A stretch of 64,000 nucleotides of DNA from Anderseniella sp963700735 (GTDB lineage Bacteria; Pseudomonadota; Alphaproteobacteria; Rhizobiales; Aestuariivirgaceae), in the NCBI GenBank assembly GCA_963700735.1, contig CAVOYR010000006.1, forward strand, positions 124,001 through 188,000. The letters run 5' to 3'. The position numbers and the translations under genes are program-made. How positions within the stretch are numbered: position 1 is the first letter of the stretch; the number at the start of each line of letters is the position of its first letter. Below the pieces are notes generated by a model that saw only the letters and a list, made by a program, of their open reading frames with translations, searched no databases and was not told the origin of the DNA. Positions 28,586 to 38,551 of this stretch are shown piece by piece.

Positions 28586-29548
28586 TCACACCTTGCCGTT
28601 CAGTACTTCGCCCACGCCGATGTTGTGCTTCTTCAGCACGTGCATGATGTCGACCAGCACGTCGTTGCGCTTGACTTCCCACTCGGCAATGGTCTTGCCC
28701 TCGGCCTGCTTCTCGCAGCCGCCGACCAGTTTCTCGGTCAGCTCGTCAGACCATTTCGGGAACTTCAAATTGGTCCACGGCAGCTCCAGCGCAGGGTCGA
28801 ACTGCGCCATGAACGCGGCCATGCCGCCGTCGCCGCCGGCCGTGTGGTAGTGCAGGAAAGACCCCATGATCGACCAGCGAAGACCTGCCGAATAGATGAT
28901 CGCACGGTCGATGTCCTCGGTCGTGCCAATCCCCAGGTCGAGCACGTTGAGCGCCTCGCGCCACAGCGCTTCCTGCAGGCGGTCACAGATATAGCCGTCG
29001 ATTTCCTTCTTCAGCCGCAGCGGGAACATCGACAGCGTGCGGTAGAACGCATCGGCCCGGTCCATGACGTCCGCGCTCGTCTTCTCGCCGGCCACGGTTT
29101 CCACCAGCGGCAGCAGGTAGACCGGATAGAACGGATGCCCGATCAGGATGCGCTCGGGATGCTTGCACTTCGATTGCAACCGCGTCGGGAGGAAGCCCGA
29201 CGACGATGAGGCCATGATCACGTCTGGCCGCGCCACGGCATCCATGCTCTCGTACAGGCCGATCTTCAGGTCTTCGCGTTCGGGGGCGGCTTCCTGAATC
29301 CAGTCAGCGGCTTGCGCCATTTCGCTGAGGTCCGTGGTGAACCGCAATGTGCCCATGTTCGCGGGCCGGTTACCTGCCAGCTTCTCCATGGAGGGCCAGG
29401 CGCGTTCGATCTTGTCGCGCATCGGCGCTTCGGATTTTTCGAACGGGTCATAGGCAATCACGTCGTATCCGGCCCACATGGCGCGCGCTGCCCAGCCCGC
29501 CCCGATGACGCCGGCGCCGGCAATGCCGACTGTCTTGATCTTGGTCAT
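28586..29548 (-). CDS. lcdH: L-carnitine dehydrogenase (3-hydroxyacyl-CoA dehydrogenase family)
   Basis: This 320-residue NAD-dependent dehydrogenase has the Rossmann motif GIAGAGVIGAGWA near residue 8, IQEAAPEREDLK near 88, SSSSGFLPT near 115 and the HPFYPVYLLPLVE motif near 140 typical of carnitine 3-dehydrogenases. Its C-terminal 3HCDH domain is complete. It would oxidise L-carnitine to 3-dehydrocarnitine. Some rhizobial orthologues carry a fused C-terminal thioesterase; this one ends without it. The start is ATG 29548. It is next to the BKACE gene, which would use its product. Confidence 0.85.
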   Translation of the reverse strand: MTKIKTVGIAGAGVIGAGWAARAMWAGYDVIAYDPFEKSEAPMRDKIERAWPSMEKLAGNRPANMGTLRFTTDLSEMAQAADWIQEAAPEREDLKIGLYESMDAVARPDVIMASSSSGFLPTRLQSKCKHPERILIGHPFYPVYLLPLVETVAGEKTSADVMDRADAFYRTLSMFPLRLKKEIDGYICDRLQEALWREALNVLDLGIGTTEDIDRAIIYSAGLRWSIMGSFLHYHTAGGDGGMAAFMAQFDPALELPWTNLKFPKWSDELTEKLVGGCEKQAEGKTIAEWEVKRNDVLVDIMHVLKKHNIGVGEVLNGKV

Positions 29549-29560
29549 TCGATCTTTCCT

Positions 29561-29634
29561 TGCCTCCCTCGGTTTCAACCCGAGGGTCCAGAGCCAGAAC
29601 CAGTAGGCCCTCGGGTCAAGCCCAAGGGAAGCAG
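29561..29634. repeat. Family B palindromic repeats, inverted pair (REPIN-like)
   Basis: The whole 90-base gap between the carnitine dehydrogenase and BKACE genes is occupied by two family B units facing each other, at 29561-29590 and 29605-29634, separated by 14 bases. Outer ends read TGCCTCCCT and CTGCTTCCCT (in reverse), and inner ends GGTCCA and GGCCT. The outer/inner order is that of GIY-YIG element 1 without the gene. Confidence 0.85.
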
Positions 29635-29638
29635 ACCG

Positions 29639-30520
29639 CTAGAGCCCCAGGATCTTGCGTGCTTCAGCCGGGCTTGCGACCTGCGAGCCAAGCAGCCGGA
29701 TGATCTCGGTGGCGCGTTCGGTCAGCGAGGCATTGGAGGCATACACACCCTTGTCGAGGTACAGGTTGTCCTCCAGGCCGACGCGCACGTGACCGCCCAG
29801 GATTATGGCCTGCGCAACCATCGGCATCTGCCACTTGCCGATGCCGAAGCCTGCCCACACGCAGTCAGCCGGCAATTGCGACTTCATGTAGGTCATCGTT
29901 TCGGTGTTGACCGGCGCGCCCCACGGAATGCCGAGGCAGAGCTGGAACATCGGAATGCCGGAAATCAGGCCTTCGGTCACAAGCTGCTTGGCGAACCACA
30001 GGTTGCCTGAATCGAAGATTTCCATCTCGGGCTTGACGCCGTAGGACTGGATCAGCCGTGCCTGTTCACGCAGCTGCACCGGTGTCTGCACCACGAGGGA
30101 GTTGGTGTCGCCGAAGTTCAGCGAGCCGCAATCCAGCGTGCAGATTTCCGGGCGCAGTTCCGCCACATGCAGCAGGCGTTCAACCGGGCCAACGAGGTCG
30201 GTGTTGGCCTCGTCGAAGTTGCGCGGGGTTTCGCCGGCGCCGATCATCAGGTCGCCGCCCATGCCCGCCGTCAGGTTGATGATCACATCGGTGTTCTTGG
30301 CCCGTATGCGCTCCATCACCTCGCGATAATAGCCGACATTGCGCGTGCCCTTGCCGGTCTTCGGCTCGCGCACGTGGCAGTGCACGATGGCAGCACCTGC
30401 GGACGCTGCTTCCAGCGCCGAGTTGGCGATCTGCTCGGGCGTAACCGGAATGGCCGGGTGCTTGCCAACGGTGTCGCCGGCACCGGTCACGGCGCAGGTG
30501 ATGATGACTTTCGGGTTCAT
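29639..30520 (-). CDS. Beta-keto acid cleavage enzyme (BKACE, DUF849), probable 3-dehydrocarnitine cleavage
   Basis: This 293-residue BKACE-family TIM-barrel protein has the N-terminal KVIITCAVTGAGDT, the zinc ligands in IVHCHVR near 46 and the catalytic region DCGSLNFGDTN near 133. The domain is completed by EMEIFDSGNLWFA and WAGFGIGKWQMPMVAQAII. BKACEs transfer an acetyl-CoA-derived CoA to a beta-keto acid. With 3-dehydrocarnitine the products would be betainyl-CoA and acetoacetate. Its place beside the carnitine dehydrogenase and opposite a CdhR-like regulator gives that substrate good contextual support. Confidence 0.85.
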   Translation of the reverse strand: MNPKVIITCAVTGAGDTVGKHPAIPVTPEQIANSALEAASAGAAIVHCHVREPKTGKGTRNVGYYREVMERIRAKNTDVIINLTAGMGGDLMIGAGETPRNFDEANTDLVGPVERLLHVAELRPEICTLDCGSLNFGDTNSLVVQTPVQLREQARLIQSYGVKPEMEIFDSGNLWFAKQLVTEGLISGIPMFQLCLGIPWGAPVNTETMTYMKSQLPADCVWAGFGIGKWQMPMVAQAIILGGHVRVGLEDNLYLDKGVYASNASLTERATEIIRLLGSQVASPAEARKILGL

Positions 30521-30616
30521 TGGGCGGATCCTTCCTCGCTGATGGTTGTCTATTGACGCCGAGTGTAGCGGGAGTGCAGCCTTCTATTTGAGGAAAAACG
30601 TCATCTACATGAGGTT

Positions 30617-31577
30617 TTGCGATTGAGATCGGTCTTTGACATCGTGTTCGTGCTGGTGCCCGGCTTCTCGATGATCGCGCTGTATTCGGCACTGGAACCG
30701 TTGCGCGTGGCGAACCGGTTCGGGGGCGAGCTGTTCCGCTGGCGTTTCGTGTCGCTGTCCGGCGAAGCTGTGGTTGCGTCCAACGGCATTCCGGTATCGG
30801 TGGAAGGACCGCTGCCGCTGGCAGGCCGGCCGAACCTTGCCGTGGTGTGTTCCAGTTACGATCACCACCTCGCCATGGTGCCCGCCATGCGCGCTGCGCT
30901 GCAGGCGGCTGGACGGGGCAGGGGTGTGGCTCGGCGGGCTGGATACGGGCGCGATCCTGCTGGCTGACGCGGGCCTGCTGGATGGACGGCGCGCCACCTG
31001 CCACTGGGAGACGCTGGGGGCGATGCGCGAGGATTTTCCGCGCGTTCAGGTGAGCGACGAGATATTTGTCGTTGACGGGCCGCGCCTGACCGCCTCGGGC
31101 GGCACCGCGCCGCTGGACATGATGATCCACTGGATCGGTTCGTTGCATGGGCAGGCGCTGGCAACGCGGGTGGCCGATACGCTGGTGCATGCCCGCTATG
31201 GCGGGGACCCCGGTGGTGCCCGAATTGCCGCGCGCACCCGTTTCGGCACCGACGATCCTTGCGTGCTGGCAGCCATCACCGCCATGGAGGAACACCTGGA
31301 GGACGTGCTGCGATTGCAGGATGTGGCCGTTCTGGCTGGTGTGTCGCCGCGCCAGCTCGAACGCCGGTTTCGCCGCGCACTCGGCATGGGGCCGATGCGG
31401 TTCTACCTCGGCCTGCGGCTGGAACGGGCCGAACGGCTGCTGACGTACTCACGCATGGGGGTGCGCGATGCGGGGCTGGCGGCAGGGTTTGCCTCGCTGG
31501 CACAGTTCAGCCGGGCCTACAAGGCACGCTTCGGGCTTGCCCCGTCGCAGCACCGCCGTCAGCTTGCCTCCAGCTAG
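30617..31577 (+). CDS. GlxA-type AraC regulator (CdhR-like), one frameshift
   Basis: This is a DJ-1/PfpI-like ligand domain fused to an AraC helix-turn-helix domain, as in the carnitine regulator CdhR of Pseudomonas. The N-terminal part (FDIVFVLVPGFSMIALYSAL, EPLRVANRF, LAVVCSSYDHH) is in one frame to about 30910. A one-base loss there moves the rest (GVWLGGLDTGAILLADAGLL, then AVLAGVSPRQLERRFRRALG, DAGLAAGFASLAQFSRAYKA) into the next frame. Corrected length is about 319 residues. Translation starts at TTG 30617 or 30623, as no ATG fits. It is divergent from the BKACE gene with a 96-base shared promoter region and probably controls the carnitine cluster. Confidence 0.82.
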
Positions 31578-31993
31578 ACGTCCGCGGCTTGTGACTTTTC
31601 CAGTGTCACCGAGGCGATGCGCCACGAGCCATCTGCCTGCCGGGCGAAGGTATAGCGCGCGGTCCAGATGACGCCCGCCTGGTCGGTCACCTCGACGGTC
31701 TGCACAGGGCGTCCCTCGCCGTCGGTGACAGTTTCGCCAAAACTGAACGAGCGCGGGTCCTTCACCGCAGCGTAGCCGCGTGACACCATCGCCATGAAGT
31801 TTTCAGGCGTCTGGAACAGCATCTGCAACTGTGGGGCGGCAAAGCCAAAGGCGGTGCTGCCGTCACCGGCGCGGAATGCCTCGATCTGCCGGGTGATGAT
31901 CTGCTGGAAGGTCCCGGCATCGGCCAAGGCTGCCTGGCTGAGCATCTGCAGGGCAATAATTGCTGCTGAAATTACCTTCGTGAATTGTTTCAT
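31574..31993 (-). CDS. Secreted DUF4864 protein
   Basis: This 139-residue protein has a signal peptide ending QAALA-DA near residue 25 and a single DUF4864 domain. It contains ITRQIEAFRAGDGSTAFGFA, the PENFMAMVSRGYAAVKDPRS segment typical of the family, and a final beta strand TARYTFARQADGSWRIASV. The function is unknown; it is probably periplasmic. It overlaps the end of the GlxA-type gene by four bases, tail to tail. Confidence 0.82.
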   Translation of the reverse strand: MKQFTKVISAAIIALQMLSQAALADAGTFQQIITRQIEAFRAGDGSTAFGFAAPQLQMLFQTPENFMAMVSRGYAAVKDPRSFSFGETVTDGEGRPVQTVEVTDQAGVIWTARYTFARQADGSWRIASVTLEKSQAADV

Positions 31994-32159
31994 CGCGCCG
32001 GTTCCTCTCGTTACTAAGACGATAATTCACACTACGTGGAATTGTGTCTTGATGCCATGTGCAGCCGCTTGACGATGCCGTGAAGCTTGACGCAAGCTGC
32101 GCAGCGGCAAATACGCTGGAACCAATCCGGCGTGGCTCAATCAACTAGGGAGGCTTTAG

Positions 32160-32624
<465 letters not shown>

Positions 32625-32703
32625 TGCCTGATGGGCAGGCGCGCCTGTCGGCTGCGGCACTGCTCATTCCTGCCGAACTCCAATCCAGAAGGATATCCCG
32701 ATC

Positions 32704-35068
32704 ATGACCACCACAGGAATTGGCGCCCGCGTTGAACGGAAGGAAGACCACCGCTTCATCACCGGCAAGGGCCGCTACACCGACGACATCAACCTGCAGA
32801 ACCAGACCTACGCCTACTTCATCCGCTCACCGCATGCGCACGCCGAAATCAAGAAGATCGACGCAAAGGCCGCGCTGAAGCTGCCGGGTGTCATCTCGGT
32901 GCTGACCGGCGAAGACGTCGCCAAGGACAATCTCGGCGGCCTGATCTGCGGCTGGATGATCCATTCCAAGGACGGCTCGCCGATGAAGGCCGGCCCGCAC
33001 CCGTTGCTGGCACAGGGGCGTGCGCGCCATGTAGGCGACCCGGTGGCCGTGGTCATCGCAACGACCCGTGAGCAGGCGCGCTCTGCCGCGGAAGCCGTCA
33101 ACGTTACCTACAAGCCGCTGCCAGCCGTGGTTCACACCGGCGACGCCCAGAAGAAGGGTGCAGCCCAGGTGCATGACGTGGCCAGCCGCAACACCGCGTT
33201 CGAGTGGGAACTCGGCGACAAGGCTGCCACGGACGCTGCGTTCGCCAAGGCACACCACGTCACGAAGCTGGACCTGATCAACAACCGCCTGGTGCCAAAT
33301 GCCATCGAGCCGCGCGCGGCCGTCGGCTCGTACGACACCGGCGAGGATCACTACACCCTCTACACCACCAGCCAGAACCCGCATGTGGCGCGCCTCGTCA
33401 TCTCGGCGTTCCTGGGGCTGGCACCCGAGCACAAGCTGCGCGTGGTTGCGCCCGACGTGGGTGGCGGCTTCGGCTCCAAGATCTACATCTACAACGAGGA
33501 AGTGATCTGCACCTGGGCCTCGAAGAAGATTGGCGGGCGTCCGGTCAAGTGGACGGCTGACCGCTCTGAAGTCCTTCCTCACCGATGCCCATGCGCGCGA
33601 CCACATCACGACGGCGGAAATGGCTGTCGACAAGGACGGCAAGATTCTCGGCGTTCGCGCCAAGACCATTGCCAACATGGGCGCCTACCTGTCGCTGTTC
33701 GCCTCGTCGGTGCCGACCTACCTGTACGCAACGCTGCTGTCGGGCCAGTACAACATCCCCAACATCTATGCCGAGGTTGACGCGGTTTACACCAACACCA
33801 CCTCGGTCGATGCCTATCGTGGGGCCGGCCGGCCGGAGGCGACCTACGTGGTCGAGCGCCTGATCGAGGCAACTGCGCGTGAAATCGGCATGAGCGTCAT
33901 CGACATCCGCCGCAAGAACTTCATCCAGTCGTTCCCGCACCAGACGCCGGTGATCATGTGCTACGACGCCGGTGGCTTCGACGACACGCTGAACAAGGCG
34001 CTGGACCTGATCGACTACGCCAACTTCGACAAGCGCAAGGCAGCCGCTGCCCGCAAGGGCAAGGCCCGCGGCATCGGCCTGTCGTGCTACATCGAGGCCT
34101 GCGGCATCGCGCCGTCGGCAGCGGTGGGCTCACTCGGCGCCGGCGTCGGCTTGTGGGAATCGGCCGAAATCCGCGTCAACCCGGTCGGCACCGTTGAAGT
34201 GCTCACCGGCTCGCACAGCCACGGGCAGGGCCACGAAACGGTGTTTGCCCAGCTCGTTTGCGAACGGCTCGGCGTGTCGATTGACAACGTGTCCATCGTG
34301 CACGGTGACACCGACAAGGTGCAGTTCGGCATGGGCACCTACGGTTCGCGTTCCGCAGCCGTGGGCATGAGCGCCATGTCGCGTGCGCTGGACAAGATCG
34401 AGGCCAAGGCCAAGAAGGTCGCGGCCCACGTCATGGAGGCGGCTGAACAGGACATCGAGTTCAAGGACGGCACCTTCTCGGTCAAGGGTACCGACAAGAA
34501 GATGGCGTTCGGCGAAGTGGCGCTTGCAGCTTATGTGGCGCACAAGTTCCCGACCTCCGAAGTCGAGCCGGGCCTCAAGGAAGGCGCGTTCTACGATCCG
34601 ACCAACTTCACCTTCCCGGCGGGCACGCACATCTGCGAACTCGACGTGGATATCGAGACCGGAGTCATCGAGATCGTCGACTGGGTAGCCGTGGACGACT
34701 TTGGCCAGGTCATCAACCCGATGATCGTGGAAGGCCAGGTGCACGGCGGTCTGACGCAGGGCATCGGCCAGGCATGGGCCGAGCTTGCCGTCTATGACGA
34801 CTCCGGCCAGCTGCTGACCGGCTCCTACATGGACTACACCATGCCGCGTGCCGACATGGTGCCGTCGTTCAAGCTGGGCTTCTGCGAAACCAAGAGCCCG
34901 TCCAACCCGCTTGGCGTGAAGGGCTGTGGCGAGGCCGGGGCCATCGGTTCACCGGCGGCGTTCATGAACGCGGTCGCCAATGCACTGGACGTGAAGCACG
35001 TTGACATGCCGGCCTCGCCGCAACGCATCTGGGCCGCCGCTGCCCACCTGCGCGAAGCCGCCGAATAA
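32704..35068 (+). CDS. coxL: CO-dehydrogenase-like large subunit (form II CoxL), one frameshift
   Basis: This is a molybdopterin-cytosine-dinucleotide-binding large subunit, about 787 residues after repair. Residues to about 290 (GARVERKEDHRFITGKGRYT at the start; VVAPDVGGGFGSKIYIYNEE) are in one frame. A base change near 33569-33575 moves the rest (FLTDAHARDHITTAEMAVDK onward) to another. The active-site loop reads AYRGAGR, the form II signature, not the AYRCSFR of true CO dehydrogenases. The catalytic Glu is present in KGCGEAGAIGSP near the C-terminus. The physiological substrate is therefore unknown and may not be CO. Confidence 0.88.
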
Positions 35069-35091
35069 GAACAGGGACAGGAGACACGACC

Positions 35092-35886
35092 ATGGAAAAT
35101 TTCGAATATCACCGTCCCGCCAAGCTTGCGGACGCCGTCAAGCTGATCAAGGCCAAGAAGGACGGCAAGCTGATGTCGGGTGGCATGACGCTGATCCCGA
35201 CGATGAAGCAACGCCTTGCCTCGCCGTCGGACATCATCGACCTCAGCGGCCTCAACAACTCCGGTGTCAAGGTGCTCAAGACCAAAATCACCATCCTCGC
35301 CGGCACCACCCACGCCGAGGTTGCCAACGACAAGGACCTGAAGAAGGCGCTGCCTGCGCTTGCAACCCTCGCCAGCCACATCGGTGATCCGCACGTGCGC
35401 CATCGCGGCACCATCGGCGGGTCCGTTGCCAATGCCGACCCGGCCGCCGACTATCCGGCTGCCCTGATCGCGCTCAACGCCCGGGTGGTTACGGACAGCC
35501 GTACCATCGAGGCCGAGAAGTTCTTCAAGGGCCTGTTCGAGACGGCACTTCGCACCAACGAAATCATCAAGCACATCGAGTTCGACGTGCCTGAGCGCGC
35601 TGCCTACTCGAAGTTCCCCAACCCTGCCTCGCGCTACGCCATGGTCGGCGTATTTGTGGCAAACTTCGGCAAGAAGGGCGTTCGCGTCGGCGTGACCGGT
35701 GCAAAGGGCTCGGCCTATCGCGAGAAGGCCATGGAAAAGGCGCTGTCGGAAAACTTCTCCGCCGATGCCATCGCCAAGGTGAAGGTCAAGGCTGACGACA
35801 TGAACGCCGATATCCACGGCTCTGCCGAATATCGCGCACACCTTGTTGGCGTGATGACAAAGCGGGCCGTGGCTGCTGCCAAGTAG
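35092..35886 (+). CDS. coxM: CO-dehydrogenase-like medium subunit, FAD-binding (CoxM)
   Basis: This 264-residue FAD subunit of the molybdenum hydroxylase has FEYHRPAKLADAVKLI at its start and the FAD pyrophosphate-binding motif SGGMTLIPTMKQRL near 23-36. AGTTHAEVAN near 67-76 is followed by the second FAD loop TIGGSVANADPAADYPAAL near 108-126. The C-terminal CO_deh_flav_C domain is complete. It lies 24 bases after coxL with a GGACAGGAG site upstream and belongs to the same operon. Confidence 0.92.
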   Translation: MENFEYHRPAKLADAVKLIKAKKDGKLMSGGMTLIPTMKQRLASPSDIIDLSGLNNSGVKVLKTKITILAGTTHAEVANDKDLKKALPALATLASHIGDPHVRHRGTIGGSVANADPAADYPAALIALNARVVTDSRTIEAEKFFKGLFETALRTNEIIKHIEFDVPERAAYSKFPNPASRYAMVGVFVANFGKKGVRVGVTGAKGSAYREKAMEKALSENFSADAIAKVKVKADDMNADIHGSAEYRAHLVGVMTKRAVAAAK

Positions 35887-35914
35887 GCTGCCTTTCGAGC
35901 CGTTTGACGAAAAC

Positions 35915-35955
35915 CGCTGCGGCCCGTAAGCCTTTTGCGCTTGCGGGCCGTAGCG
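35915..35955 (+). other. Long intergenic stem-loop between coxM and the moxR-like gene
   Basis: A 17-base arm (35915-35931, starting CGCTGCGGCCC) pairs with 35939-35955 (ending GGCCGTAGCG) with two G-U-type mismatches and a seven-base loop. No run of T follows, so it is not a classical terminator. It separates the three structural subunit genes from the maturation genes and may lower read-through or protect the upstream mRNA. Confidence 0.7.
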
Positions 35956-35973
35956 TTGTACACAAGGGGCATC

Positions 35974-36891
35974 ATGCCAGTGACACTTCCCACCTCGATC
36001 GACGATACCCAGCAACTGCTGTCCACCGCGAGCTACATCGCGGACCGGCCATTGGCGACGGTGGTTTACCTCGCGCTCAAGATGGGCCGGCCGTTGTTCC
36101 TCGAGGGCGAGGCCGGTGTCGGCAAGACCGAGATTGCCAAGGTGCTGGCGCAAACCCTGGGCCGCGACCTGATCCGCCTGCAGTGCTACGAGGGGCTGGA
36201 CCTGTCCGCTGCTGTCTACGAGTGGAACTACTCGGCCCAGATGATCGAGATCCGCATGGCTGAAGCCGAGGGCGTGGATGATCGCGCAAGGCTGCAGTCT
36301 GACATCTTCTCCGACCGGTTCCTGATCAAGCGGCCCTTGCTCAAGGCGCTGGAGCCGCATGCCGGCGGCGCGCCCGTGCTGCTGATCGACGAACTGGACC
36401 GCACCGACGAGGCGTTCGAGGCATTCCTGCTGGAAGTGCTGTCGGACTACCAGATCACCATCCCCGAGATAGGCACCATCACCGCCGATCAACCGCCGAT
36501 CGTGATTATCACCTCCAACCGCACCCGCGAGGTGCACGACGCGCTCAAGCGCCGCTGCCTGTACCACTGGGTCGGGTATCCGACGGCCGAGCGGGAACTG
36601 GAAATCATCAAGGCCCGCAAGCCGGGCGCGGGCGATGCGCTGGCGAAGGAAGTCGTCGGCTTCGTGCAGGCCTTGCGCGGGCTGGACCTGTTCAAGTCGC
36701 CGGGCGTGGCGGAAACGCTCGACTGGGTGTCCGCCCTGGATGAACTCAACGCGATCGCGCTTGATCCGAAGACGGTCAACGACACGCTCGGCGTGCTGCT
36801 CAAGTACCAGGACGACATTGCCCGCATGGAAGGTTCCGAGGCAAAGCGGCTGGTTGACCAGATCCAGTCGGAGATCAGGAACAGGGCATAA
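35974..36891 (+). CDS. coxD: MoxR-family AAA+ ATPase (CoxD-like)
   Basis: This 305-residue MoxR-type AAA+ ATPase has the Walker A motif LEGEAGVGKTEIAK near 40-53, Walker B LLIDELDRTDEAF near 136, and IVIITSNRTREVHDALKRRC with sensor 1 and the arginine finger near 176. In cox clusters CoxD, with the VWA protein CoxE, matures the Mo-Cu or Mo active site. The start is ATG 35974 (MPVTLPTSID); an upstream in-frame extension would overlap the stem-loop. The VWA partner is encoded directly downstream. Confidence 0.88.
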   Translation: MPVTLPTSIDDTQQLLSTASYIADRPLATVVYLALKMGRPLFLEGEAGVGKTEIAKVLAQTLGRDLIRLQCYEGLDLSAAVYEWNYSAQMIEIRMAEAEGVDDRARLQSDIFSDRFLIKRPLLKALEPHAGGAPVLLIDELDRTDEAFEAFLLEVLSDYQITIPEIGTITADQPPIVIITSNRTREVHDALKRRCLYHWVGYPTAERELEIIKARKPGAGDALAKEVVGFVQALRGLDLFKSPGVAETLDWVSALDELNAIALDPKTVNDTLGVLLKYQDDIARMEGSEAKRLVDQIQSEIRNRA

Positions 36892-36951
36892 GAGCAATGC
36901 CAGGAAAAGTGGACGCCGGTTTTCTGTCCGGCATTGCGAAGAAGTAAAGTC

Positions 36952-38217
36952 ATGAAGCTGCAGGCAGCCAATTCCAACAAGCCGCCGCCCAGCGGCCAGT
37001 TGCCGGCCAACATCATGCACTTTGCCCGGGTGCTGCGCGATACCGGGTTGCCCGTCGGGCCGGGCACCGTGCTCGATGCGCTGGAGGCGGTCAGCGGTGG
37101 CGGCATGGCCAGCAAGCGGGATTTCTACTGGATCATGCACTCGGTGTTCGTGAAGCGGCGCGAGCACACGACCTTGTTCGATCACGCCTTCGAGGTGTTC
37201 TGGCGCAAGCCGAAAATGGTCGAGCAGATGATGCAGTTGCTGTTCCAGCAGGTGCGCGTCGAGACCAAACCTGACAAGAAGAAGGCGGGGCAGAAGCGGC
37301 TCGCCGAGGCCATGTTCGACCAGGAGGAGGCCCAGTCGCAACGCGAACGGCCCACCGACGAGATCGAGCTTGAAGGCGAGTACACCTCGTCGGCGCGCGA
37401 GATCCTGCGGTCGAAGGATTTCGAGCAGATGAGCGCGGAGGAAGAGCGCCAGGCGCGCGAGGCCATCCGGCGCATGCACATGAACCGCATCGAGGTGAAG
37501 ATGCGCCGGTTCCGCTCCAGCCCGCGCGGCAAGGTGGACCTGCGCGCCACCTTGCGGGCATCGATGCGCTCCGGCGGCAACCTTGCCCAGCTGAAGTTCA
37601 AGGCCCGCCAGACCCGCGAGCCGCCGCTGGTGGTGCTGCTGGACATTTCCGGCTCGATGGCCAACTACAGCCGGGTGTTCCTGCATTTCCTGCACGCGCT
37701 CACCAATGACCGGTCGCGGGTGCAGGTGTTCACCTTTGGCACGCGGCTGACCAACATCACCCGCGAGCTGAAACGCCGCGACGTGGACGAGGCGATGGAA
37801 CTGGTGGGCAGCCATGTCAATGACTGGTCCGGCGGCACCCGCATCGGCCACATCCTGCGCGAATTCAACCTCAAGTGGGCGCGCCGCGTGCTGGCGCAGG
37901 GCGCACACGTACTGTTGATGACCGATGGGCTGGACCGTGACGACACCGAGGTGCTGGAGGCGGAAATGGCGCGGCTGGAGCGCTCGTCGAAGCGCATCGT
38001 GTGGCTCAACCCGCTGCTGCGCTATGCCGGGTTCGAGGCCCGCGCCAGTGGCGTCAAGGCGATGATGCCCCACGTTGACGAGTTCCGGCCATGCCACAAT
38101 CTCAATACTCTTGCGGACCTGGCCGAAGTACTGTCAGGCTCGCGCCAGACGATACATGATCCGCGCCGCTGGCTCGACCAGGCGTCTGCGCGGCTCGATA
38201 AGGAGGCACGCACATGA
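36952..38217 (+). CDS. coxE: VWA-domain protein (CoxE-like)
   Basis: This 421-residue protein has a C-terminal von Willebrand A domain with the MIDAS motif VVLLDISGSMANYS near residue 230 and later metal ligands at MTDGLDRDD near 322. The N-terminal half is the CoxE/YehP-type helical region, rich in charged residues (about 100-200). It is the partner of the MoxR-like ATPase encoded upstream. Its TGA overlaps the next gene's ATG (ATGA at 38214), showing translational coupling. Confidence 0.87.
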   Translation: MKLQAANSNKPPPSGQLPANIMHFARVLRDTGLPVGPGTVLDALEAVSGGGMASKRDFYWIMHSVFVKRREHTTLFDHAFEVFWRKPKMVEQMMQLLFQQVRVETKPDKKKAGQKRLAEAMFDQEEAQSQRERPTDEIELEGEYTSSAREILRSKDFEQMSAEEERQAREAIRRMHMNRIEVKMRRFRSSPRGKVDLRATLRASMRSGGNLAQLKFKARQTREPPLVVLLDISGSMANYSRVFLHFLHALTNDRSRVQVFTFGTRLTNITRELKRRDVDEAMELVGSHVNDWSGGTRIGHILREFNLKWARRVLAQGAHVLLMTDGLDRDDTEVLEAEMARLERSSKRIVWLNPLLRYAGFEARASGVKAMMPHVDEFRPCHNLNTLADLAEVLSGSRQTIHDPRRWLDQASARLDKEART

Positions 38218-38546
38218 GTTCCAGTGATGCCAGCTTGCTCGGCAAGGCCAATGACTGGCTGGCGCAAGGCCGCAAGGTGGCCATCGCCACCGTCATCGAA
38301 ACCTGGGGCTCGGCGCCGCAACCGGTCGGTTCGCAGCTGGTCATTGATGCCGATGGCAACTTCGAAGGCTCGGTATCCGGTGGATGCGTCGAGGGCGCCG
38401 TGGTCACTGAGGCACTCGAGGCCATCGCCACCGCGAAACCGAAGGTGCTCAGCTTTGGCGTGGCCGACGAGACCGCCTGGGAAGTGGGACTGGCCTGTGG
38501 CGGCAGGATCCGCGTCTATGTAGAGCCGGTCACCGGGAAAGCCTGA
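38214..38546 (+). CDS. XdhC-family protein, N-terminal-domain type (CoxF/CoxI-like)
   Basis: This 110-residue XdhC/CoxI N-terminal domain protein has the hallmark VIETWGSAPQPVGSQLVID near 26-44, SVSGGCVEGAV with the family cysteine near 58, and GLACGGRIRVYVEP with a second cysteine near 93-105. XdhC proteins bind molybdopterin and insert the sulfurated cofactor into the apo-enzyme. Here the two XdhC halves are separate genes; the NAD-binding-like half follows after five bases. ATGA overlaps with the VWA gene. Confidence 0.87.
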   Translation: MSSSDASLLGKANDWLAQGRKVAIATVIETWGSAPQPVGSQLVIDADGNFEGSVSGGCVEGAVVTEALEAIATAKPKVLSFGVADETAWEVGLACGGRIRVYVEPVTGKA

Positions 38547-38551
38547 CGCCA

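Noticed and set aside
34834..38097. A 1087-codon open frame on the minus strand
   Set aside because: It is the antisense of coxL, coxM, the MoxR-like and VWA genes, caused by high GC content; its translation has no domain.
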